Virus record (IMG/VR): IMGVR_UViG_3300050821_002964 | Span: 1-50,590 of that record | Length of the DNA stretch: 50,590 nt | Strand: one strand, 5' to 3' | Source: a virus | Shown here: positions 44,935-50,590 of the stretch, piece by piece | Position numbering within the stretch: the stretch's first letter is position 1 | How the letters are laid out: each line of letters starts with the position of its first letter | Translations under genes and position numbers: made by a program | The notes under the pieces: model-generated | The model's database searches: none | What the model saw: only the letters and a program-made list of their open reading frames with translations | What the model was told of the DNA's origin: nothing

Positions 44935-45602
44935 GCGCACCCAACCTCAGCCCATACATCGTCCCGCCCGACATCCGGGCACTCTTCGACGGCCTCATTG
45001 ACGAGATGTTCGCCAAATTCAATTGCCACGTCGTCGGCACGGTGCAGAGTTTCAATGATTCCAAGCAGACGGTGCAGGTGTCTGCGGTGTACCAGCGTGC
45101 GGTGTTCAACAACCCGCCATCGGGTAATACTGTCCAGACGGAGCCTACAGTGCTGCCATATCCATTGCTCTTCGACGTGCCAGTGCTCGTGCTCGGGGGT
45201 GGTTCTGCTTCTCTTCAGTTCCCCATTGCGGTCGGCGATGGTTGCCTCGTGCTCTTTGCTGATCGCGATCTCGACCCATGGTTCACCAACGGGACGACGG
45301 GAGCCTTGCCGAACAGTTATCGGATGCACTCGATCGCCGACGGTATCGCGCTGGTGGGTCTGCGCTCCGCTCCACAAGCGCTCACCGGGTACGACTCTTC
45401 GCGCGCCCGGCTGGTAAATGGAGCTAGCCAAATCTCGGTTGGTACGCTAGTACGGATCAGCAACGCCGTCACCAGCATGCTCACAGTTCAGAATGCGATC
45501 ATCAGCGCCCTCAATGCCCTCAACGCAGTCAAGAGCGGTGGTGACGCATCTGGCGCGATCAGCGCCGCTCAAACCCAAGTGACCGACCTATTCGAGACAT
45601 GA
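44931..45602 (+). CDS. Baseplate spike protein (Gp138 N-terminal/gpV-like)
   Basis: 223 residues. HVVGTVQSFNDSKQTVQVSA is the OB-fold start of Gp138-type spikes, with LPYPLLFDVPVLVLGGGSAS, FPIAVGDGCLVLFADRDLDP and RMHSIADGIALVGLR following. The C-terminus is a short helical segment (MLTVQNAIISALNALNAVK) where longer spikes have a beta-helix needle. It would puncture the outer layer during contraction. It overlaps both neighbours by 4 bases. Confidence 0.82.
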   Translation: MSAPNLSPYIVPPDIRALFDGLIDEMFAKFNCHVVGTVQSFNDSKQTVQVSAVYQRAVFNNPPSGNTVQTEPTVLPYPLLFDVPVLVLGGGSASLQFPIAVGDGCLVLFADRDLDPWFTNGTTGALPNSYRMHSIADGIALVGLRSAPQALTGYDSSRARLVNGASQISVGTLVRISNAVTSMLTVQNAIISALNALNAVKSGGDASGAISAAQTQVTDLFET

Positions 45603-45964
45603 AAATCCGCGCGCTCGATGACTCCGGGGATTGGCTATGGGGACAAGGGCTCCAATCGTACAACTACGGCAGCGCGGCGATCGAGGAGAATCTTCAGACT
45701 AGCCTGTACTGCTTCCTCAATGACTGTTTTTGGAACCTCAGTTTCGGCGTGGACTGGTGGAATCTCCTCGGCGCTAAGAACCCCGCCGCGCAGGCGAACA
45801 TCCTGTTGCAGACCCGGCAAGTCATAAGCAACAGCTACGGAGTAACGAAGATAAACTCCGTCGGAGCTGTTTTCGTCAGCCTCACTCGTGCTCTTACGAT
45901 CAACTATAATTTGAACGACATCTTCTCCACGACCCTCACCGGCTCGGTGTCCATCCCTTCCTAA
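45599..45964 (+). CDS. gp25-like baseplate wedge protein
   Basis: 121 residues. NLQTSLYCFLNDCFWNLSFG with VDWWNLLGAKNPAAQANILL is the central block of the gp25/gpW baseplate family, with VISNSYGVTKINSVGA after it. Family members (about 110-140 residues) start sheath assembly at the baseplate. It sits between spike and J-like genes as expected. Its stop is one base before the next ATG. Confidence 0.75.
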   Translation: MKIRALDDSGDWLWGQGLQSYNYGSAAIEENLQTSLYCFLNDCFWNLSFGVDWWNLLGAKNPAAQANILLQTRQVISNSYGVTKINSVGAVFVSLTRALTINYNLNDIFSTTLTGSVSIPS

Positions 45965-45965
45965 C

Positions 45966-47396
45966 ATGCCCTCGAACACCATCGACGTAAACGGTCTGAC
46001 GATCCAGACAATCACCGACGTGCTCAACGAGCTGGAGAATGGCGCGGACGGCTATCTCGGTTGGTACCAGATTTATGGCGCCGACGTGAACCTCCAGCCC
46101 AACTCACCAGACGGGCAGGCGCTCAACATCTTCGCACAGGCGAAAGTGGACACCCTCGGGTTCGGCCGGCTGGTGTACACTAGTTTTGACCCTCAGCAGG
46201 CGTTCGGGGTGGCCCTTGACCGCGTCTGCGCCATCAATGGTGTGATTCGCAATGGGGGTACCTATACGCAGCAGGTGATCGCGGTCACGGTCAGCCAGGC
46301 TCTCACTCTACCAGGCCTCGATCTGAATCCAAGCGGGGGCGCTTTCGTGGTGCAGGACTCCACCGGCACGCAGTATCAGCTTCTCACGACCTACGCGTTC
46401 ACTGGCGCAGGTACAGTGTCCCTCACGTTCCAGGCCATCCTGATCGGGGCCATCACTTCCCCGGTGAATGGGATCACTGTCATCTCGACACCCCAGCTTG
46501 GGGTGGTGTCAGTCAACAACCCCACTGCGGCGGTAGTGGTCGGCACGAATCAGGAGACGGACGCGGCGTTGCGCATAAGGCGTGCCAACTCCGTCGAGTT
46601 GCCCAGTCTCGGGTATCTCCAAGGTCTCATCGGAGCTTTGCAAGACGTGCCTGGAGTTACCCAGGCAGAGGTGTATGAGAACGTCACCAACACCACGGAT
46701 GGACGGGGTATCCCCGCACACTCGATCTGGTGCATCGTGGCGGGCTCGGGCGCTCCGGCCGCCATCGGGAACGCGATATACGTCAAACGTAATGCCGGCT
46801 GCGGTCAGACCAGCACTGGCTACGGGGCAACAGCGACGGCCGCGATCTCGGGTGGAGCGATCACCGGGTTCACTGTGGGGCTTGGCGGTGCAGGCTACGT
46901 CTTGCCCCCCCAGGTGGTCATCACTGATCCCCACGGCACAGGGGCATCGGGCACAGCGGTTCTCACCTCTGGCGTCGTCACTAGCATCACTCTAGGAGCC
47001 GGCGGCTCTGGTTATACTGCTCCCGTAGTCGCCCTGGTCGGCCAAACTCAAGTGGTGCCGGTAACGCAGGTGGACGGCTCGATTTTCGACGTGCTCTATG
47101 ACACGCCGGTCGCGCTCCCGCTCTTCTTTACCGCAGCGATCACCGCGATCACCGGCACGGTCGATCTCACTTATATCCAAGCGCAGATACTCGCGCAGTT
47201 CGGTACCACCTATCTGATTGGGCAGACTGCCGATGCCACAGCCATCGTCGCGTTCATCAAATCCATCGCCCCGAACGCCTCCGTCAGTGGCGAGGGTGTG
47301 TCCCTTACGAGCAGCGGTTATACGCCCACAGTCGCGTCGACCGGGGCGAACTACCAGTTCTATTTTCCCAGTGGGTCGAACATCATCCTGACATGA
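45966..47396 (+). CDS. Baseplate J-like protein with inserted Gly-rich domain
   Basis: 476 residues. The N-terminal part (GYLGWYQIYGADVNLQPNSP with DGQALNIFAQAKVDTLGFGR), the middle GTNQETDAALRIRRANSVEL with GYLQGLIGALQDVPGVTQAE and the end VFTAAITAITG-like strands match the gpJ family. An extra domain of two Gly-rich repeats (GGAGYVLPPQVVITDPHG, GGSGYTAPVVALV; about residues 280-360) lies between the halves of the J fold. A like domain is in the DUF4054 connector gene. It forms the wedge of the baseplate. Confidence 0.85.
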   Translation: MPSNTIDVNGLTIQTITDVLNELENGADGYLGWYQIYGADVNLQPNSPDGQALNIFAQAKVDTLGFGRLVYTSFDPQQAFGVALDRVCAINGVIRNGGTYTQQVIAVTVSQALTLPGLDLNPSGGAFVVQDSTGTQYQLLTTYAFTGAGTVSLTFQAILIGAITSPVNGITVISTPQLGVVSVNNPTAAVVVGTNQETDAALRIRRANSVELPSLGYLQGLIGALQDVPGVTQAEVYENVTNTTDGRGIPAHSIWCIVAGSGAPAAIGNAIYVKRNAGCGQTSTGYGATATAAISGGAITGFTVGLGGAGYVLPPQVVITDPHGTGASGTAVLTSGVVTSITLGAGGSGYTAPVVALVGQTQVVPVTQVDGSIFDVLYDTPVALPLFFTAAITAITGTVDLTYIQAQILAQFGTTYLIGQTADATAIVAFIKSIAPNASVSGEGVSLTSSGYTPTVASTGANYQFYFPSGSNIILT

Positions 47397-48085
47397 TGAC
47401 GCAGCTTCAGCAGATCGAGACAGCGACCGATTACTATGAGACGCTGCTCATCCTCCAGTACCGAGGGCTGCCCAAGGCATCGGCGACCATCGGGCTTCTG
47501 ACTAAGCAGGCCACCGCTGACATGCTGTTCGGCCAGTTCGAGTCGGCTTTCGACCTCGATCTCGCGGTCGGGCCGCAGCTCGACATCCTCGGGGAATATA
47601 TTGGAGTCAGCAGGTATCAGCAAGACATCCTCGACATCCCATACTTCGGGTTCAAACTCTACGCGGGCGGCGGCAATCCGAACGGTTTCACCGACTATTA
47701 CGCGGGAGTCAATCTGAGCGGAGTGTTCTATCGCTATCAGAATTTTGGAGTCCCGAACACCGCACTCACTGACGCCGCTTACCAGTTCCTTCTCAAGCTG
47801 AAGATCATCCTCAATCACTCGGACGGGACGCTCTCGAACATTATGACGTTCCTCAATATGTTCTTGCCCGGTCAGGTGCAGTTGATAGACAATCAAAACA
47901 TGACGTTGACCTACAACGTGGCTTCCACAGTCCCGATCAGCGCCGGCATACTGGCTAACTTCCTGCCAAAACCAATGGGGGTCAGCATCACTGTCAACAT
48001 CCTGAGTTTCGGCACCCGTATCACGGAAGATGGGCATACTCGGGTCACTGCGGACGGGTCCACCCGCGTCATCATCACTTCTTAA
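47393..48085 (+). CDS. DUF2612 tail protein (gpI-like)
   Basis: 230 residues from ATG 47393 (ATGA overlap; ATG 47396 is an alternative). LGVSRYQQ-like block ILGEYIGVSRYQQDI, YQFLLKLKIILNHSDGTLSN with IMTFLNMFLPGQVQLIDNQN match DUF2612, proteins that take the place of gpI and join J to the tail fibre. An extra strand-rich end (THTRVTADGSTRV-like repeats of G-x-TRV) follows. Confidence 0.8.
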   Translation: MMTQLQQIETATDYYETLLILQYRGLPKASATIGLLTKQATADMLFGQFESAFDLDLAVGPQLDILGEYIGVSRYQQDILDIPYFGFKLYAGGGNPNGFTDYYAGVNLSGVFYRYQNFGVPNTALTDAAYQFLLKLKIILNHSDGTLSNIMTFLNMFLPGQVQLIDNQNMTLTYNVASTVPISAGILANFLPKPMGVSITVNILSFGTRITEDGHTRVTADGSTRVIITS

Positions 48086-48089
48086 TACC

Positions 48090-48866
48090 ATGCCCGCAAT
48101 ACCCAGAGCATATCAGAAAATTTTCGCCGGTAACTACTCGTCGGCCCCGACCGGGAGCCTCCCAGTATTCGGGAGCCTCGCAGCCTCGGCAATCGCGTGG
48201 GCTGACGACATACCGACCATCACGAGTCTGCCGGCGTGGATGGGCGGCTGGGCTGGCGCGGTCGTCGGCACCGAGTCCCCGGCCTTGGAGGACTTCAATG
48301 CCCTTGGGTACGTCGTCACCTCTCAACTCGCCTATCTCTTTCAAGCGGGCATCCCCGAGTACGATCCGAGCACGACGTACTACAACCTCATCAGCTTTTG
48401 CACTCGCGCTGGAGTGCTTTACCAGAGTATTCAAGACAACAATACGGGGAACGCGCCTCCCGATTCGAGTTATTGGCGGGTGGCTTTCAGCAATGTGTTC
48501 GACCCCTTGGGTGCGGCGGCGGCTGCTCAAGCGGCCGCGCAGGCGTTCGCCACCTCCGCGGTCAATGCCGCAGTAGTGGCGCTACAACCCCAGCTCGCGA
48601 AAGCTTGGATGACATGGAACTCCAATGGGTTCATCTACTCCAGTTACGGTTGCTCCCTAGTGGTCAATGGGACTGGCGATTACAGCATCAATTTCAACAC
48701 CCCTTTCTCGTTGGTACCTTCCGTCTCGGTAACGTGCCAAGGGCAGGCGTCTATAGGGGGAACCTTGAATCAGAACACCTGCGAAGTTATCACCGGACAA
48801 GTGGCTAGTGGGAGCTTTGTTCGAGCCAATTTCGGATATAACAGCTTCCAAGCTTTCGGGACATGA
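48090..48866 (+). CDS. Tail fibre protein with carbohydrate-binding-like module
   Basis: 258 residues from ATG 48090. AIPRAYQKIFAGNYSSAPTG is a baseplate-attachment type start. EYDPSTTYYNLISFCTRAGV with YQSIQDNNTGNAPPDSSYWR is a small module like the chitin-binding-type repeats that many phage fibres carry. An Ala-rich helix (AAAAAQAAAQAFATSAVNA) and a beta C-terminus follow. It is the first fibre gene after the baseplate and probably part of the adsorption apparatus. Confidence 0.72.
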   Translation: MPAIPRAYQKIFAGNYSSAPTGSLPVFGSLAASAIAWADDIPTITSLPAWMGGWAGAVVGTESPALEDFNALGYVVTSQLAYLFQAGIPEYDPSTTYYNLISFCTRAGVLYQSIQDNNTGNAPPDSSYWRVAFSNVFDPLGAAAAAQAAAQAFATSAVNAAVVALQPQLAKAWMTWNSNGFIYSSYGCSLVVNGTGDYSINFNTPFSLVPSVSVTCQGQASIGGTLNQNTCEVITGQVASGSFVRANFGYNSFQAFGT

Positions 48867-49543
48867 GTGGCTCTCTCGAAAGTATAGAGGTGCAGCTGGA
48901 GTTGACCACCAGGTCTATCCCTCCAGTTCCTCCGACGGACATACTGACAGGCGGTACTCCGAAGTTCTGGCGAGGATCGGAGGTATCGTTCGCAATCGGC
49001 ATCTTCGACCCCAACGGGGTATCGGTCGATCTGTCGAATCTCGCGTATCTAGAACTCGCGATCTACCCAATCCCGACACCCCCGGAGTGGGTCAACACCG
49101 ACCAGAGTTACTCACCCTTCTCGAACCTCCCGTTCCCTTCGACGCCCCCGGCCCCGCTTCTCTCCGTCACCGTCCCGGCCGGCTCGATTACCCCGGTCAT
49201 CTCGCGCGCGGACTGGCTCGATGGCGCGGCACAGAACGCATCCCTCGTGCTGCCTTGGACTGCCTCGCAGTCGCTTAATCTCCAAGGGCAGGATTCGCTC
49301 CCGTTCATGTTGGTGGTGCAGGGCATCACTGCCTCCGGCAACCGCATCATCTACGGCTCTGGTGTGGTGACCGTGTTCGAGAGCGGGTCGCAAGGCATCT
49401 ATTTGCCGCCGCTCCCGGCGCCGCTCGATGTCCCCGCTGGCACGACTTTCTACATTGCGCCCAACGTGCAAATCCCCTTCACTCTACCCATCCGGGTCGA
49501 GGGGACGATCTTCGTGGATGGTGGTGTCCTCGCGCACGCGTAA
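48863..49543 (+). CDS. Fibre/baseplate-periphery protein, 226 aa
   Basis: 226 residues, mainly beta: LESIEVQLELTTRSIPPVPP, TPKFWRGSEVSFAIGIFDPN, LAYLELAIYPIPTPPEW and SLPFMLVVQGITASGNRIIY. The end has a Pro-rich linker and VEGTIFVDGGVLAHA. It has the look of upper-baseplate or receptor-binding accessory proteins but no family is named. It overlaps the fibre gene by 4 bases. Confidence 0.6.
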   Translation: MSGSLESIEVQLELTTRSIPPVPPTDILTGGTPKFWRGSEVSFAIGIFDPNGVSVDLSNLAYLELAIYPIPTPPEWVNTDQSYSPFSNLPFPSTPPAPLLSVTVPAGSITPVISRADWLDGAAQNASLVLPWTASQSLNLQGQDSLPFMLVVQGITASGNRIIYGSGVVTVFESGSQGIYLPPLPAPLDVPAGTTFYIAPNVQIPFTLPIRVEGTIFVDGGVLAHA

Positions 49544-49549
49544 ACCAAC

Positions 49550-49981
49550 ATGGCCTACCCAACCCTCATCCCACTTCAAGGCGACCCGACCACCTGGACG
49601 CCACCGGCAGCCGGCTACATCAACGTCGGCGTCAACCTCTCCGGCCAGATCGTGACCCAGCAGCCGAACGGAGTTCTGGCCACGTCCTACCCCTCCTCCG
49701 GCATGGTGGTGGTCACCGCCGGCAGCTATTCAGTCCTCGCGACTGACCGCGATCTCCTTCTCAACTTCGCCGGTACGGCTACACTGACCCTCGGGACTCC
49801 CACCAATGGCCGAGAGTTGTGGCTGCGCACGATCCAAGCCGATGCGGTGGTCTCGGCAACCGCGAACGTGATCCCCCTCGCCGGGGGCGCGGCCGGCACC
49901 GCCATCCTCGCAGCCACCGCGGGCAAGTGGTGCCGCCTTGTCGGGGACGGATCAAACTGGCAGATCACCGCAGCCAACTAA
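49550..49981 (+). CDS. Fibre-associated protein, 143 aa
   Basis: 143 residues without a signal peptide, MAYPTLIPLQGDPTTWTPPA onward. It is beta-rich, with a C-terminal half (NFAGTATLTLGTPTNGRELW to VGDGSNWQIT) like the small jelly-roll tips of some fibre proteins. It lies in the fibre run, 7 bases before the exported small protein gene. Function inferred from context. Confidence 0.55.
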   Translation: MAYPTLIPLQGDPTTWTPPAAGYINVGVNLSGQIVTQQPNGVLATSYPSSGMVVVTAGSYSVLATDRDLLLNFAGTATLTLGTPTNGRELWLRTIQADAVVSATANVIPLAGGAAGTAILAATAGKWCRLVGDGSNWQITAAN

Positions 49982-49988
49982 TCTCACC

Positions 49989-50381
49989 ATGAAATACCTG
50001 CTCTCCCTCCTCCTGTTGCTTCTACCGCTAACGACCTTCGCCAGCGTTCAAGGAGCCTCTACCTATTCTAACGCCTCGCTCACTGCAACCCTCGTGGTGG
50101 CGTCAGCCTCACCTGTCGCCCTCTGCAATTACAACGTGTCGAACACGAACACTGGGACAATTTATGTCCAGTTTTTTGATGCTGCGACCACCGTGGGCAT
50201 CACACTTGGGGTCACAGCTCCGAAGTTCTGGATAGCGGTGCCTTCAGGCAACGGGGTGACAGATGGCCCTTACACTCCCCCAGTGGCGTTCCAGAACGGG
50301 ATAGTCATCGCTGTCACGACAACCCCGACGGGCAGCACCGCGCCCAGCAGCTCTGTCCCAGTCACTCTGACCACCAACTGA
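49989..50381 (+). CDS. Exported small beta protein of the fibre module
   Basis: 130 residues from ATG 49989. MKYLLSLLLLLLPLTTFASV is a clear Sec signal peptide with cleavage after TFA. The mature part is a single beta domain (ALCNYNVSNTNTGTIYVQFF, VTAPKFWIAVPSGNGVTDGP) ending TTPTGSTAPSSSVPVTLTTN. That style of domain is common in phage virion proteins, normally without a signal peptide. Its end is repeated exactly at the window start. It is followed at one base by the next fibre-like gene. Confidence 0.65.
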   Translation: MKYLLSLLLLLLPLTTFASVQGASTYSNASLTATLVVASASPVALCNYNVSNTNTGTIYVQFFDAATTVGITLGVTAPKFWIAVPSGNGVTDGPYTPPVAFQNGIVIAVTTTPTGSTAPSSSVPVTLTTN

Positions 50382-50590
50382 CATGAAACGCTTCATCATC
50401 TTTCTCGCACTCACGCCTTCACTTCTGTTCGGTGGAGCGACGATCGGCAGCACCGGATCGGGCGGTGGATTCACGGCTGGCGGCGACCTGACCGGCACGT
50501 CCACCAGCCAGACCGTGGCAAAGATCAACGGCAACGTGGTGACCGGGCCGGCGACTCAAGCGCAGCAGATAGCAGGCACGTCGAATACCG
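50294..50590. repeat. Right copy of the imperfect terminal repeat
   Basis: The counterpart of 1-297, with offset 50293. The first 97 or so bases match exactly. Then about 13 differences follow, clustered at 98-110 and 270-290 of the repeat. If the contig is one circle, the genome length would be about 50,293 bases. Confidence 0.85.
50383..50590 (+). CDS. 5' end of exported fibre-like protein (partial)
   Basis: The 69 codons to the window edge encode MKRFIIFLALTPSLLFGGAT and continue like the gene at 90-1037. Only residues 4-7 differ (FIIF for ILVL). Everything after the signal peptide is identical at the protein level. Either a strain variant of the same gene, or a second copy. Confidence 0.75.
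   Translation, partial: MKRFIIFLALTPSLLFGGATIGSTGSGGGFTAGGDLTGTSTSQTVAKINGNVVTGPATQAQQIAGTSNT

Noticed and set aside
1-50590. Prophage or integrated element
   Set aside because: No integrase, excisionase, repressor, attachment repeats or flanking bacterial genes are visible; the ends match each other, as in a free circular or permuted genome.

Overview
The window is phage DNA, not a cellular chromosome. It carries a full set of genes for a contractile-tailed (myovirus-type) Caudoviricetes virus: terminase, DUF1073 portal, Mu F-like head protein, DUF2213 protease/scaffold, DUF2184 capsid, DUF3383 sheath, tube, tape measure, Pam3/XM1-like baseplate and tail fibres, plus its own polymerase, primase-helicase, ssDNA-binding protein, nuclease and three DNA methyltransferases. 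I see no integrase, repressor, tRNA, rRNA or bacterial housekeeping gene. The host cannot be read from the sequence. Lipoprotein signal peptides, a Tat-type signal peptide and Sec signal peptides on fibre-like proteins suggest a host with an envelope worth exporting to, probably Gram-negative.

The last 297 bases (50294-50590) repeat the first 297 with about 13 differences, so the contig is most simply a circularly permuted genome of about 50.3 kb closed across a polymorphic site. The layout supports this. Leftward genes run from about 22.4 kb down to 4.99 kb. Rightward genes run from 23.39 kb to the end and, on a circle, on through 1-4.98 kb. The two units diverge from one roughly 1 kb AT-rich control region and converge at a short palindrome near 4.99 kb.

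Region by region. 1-4979 (+): end of the fibre module and a host-interaction/lysis cassette. It holds Sec-exported fibre-like proteins, a lipoprotein with a trypsin-like catalytic triad, a class-3 lipase-like hydrolase, a small hydrophobic protein and a membrane-anchored coiled coil. 4987-17830 (-): DNA metabolism, with SNF2-like helicase, N4/N6 methyltransferase, VRR-NUC nuclease, C5 methyltransferase with a long second reading frame, family A polymerase, DUF2815 ssDNA-binding protein, DUF2800 nuclease and primase-helicase. 17830-22414 (-): small early genes, many linked to a repeated AACCCAACGCT element, plus a hexapeptide-repeat protein. 22415-23391: control region with 31-bp tandem repeats and an orientation-polarised cluster of GTTGAC hexamers. 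23392-28032 (+): small accessory genes including a third methyltransferase and a MazG-like protein, then a putative small terminase. 28029-50590 (+): packaging, head, neck, tail, baseplate and fibres.

The most unusual items are a very small intein splitting the nuclease motif of the large terminase, a radical SAM enzyme directly after it, a shrunken GIY-YIG/NUMOD-like gene between the tail chaperone and the tape measure, a cluster of exported fibre-like, protease-like and lipase-like proteins, and the repeat architecture of the early and control regions. All function calls rest on reading motifs in the translations; no database search was possible.
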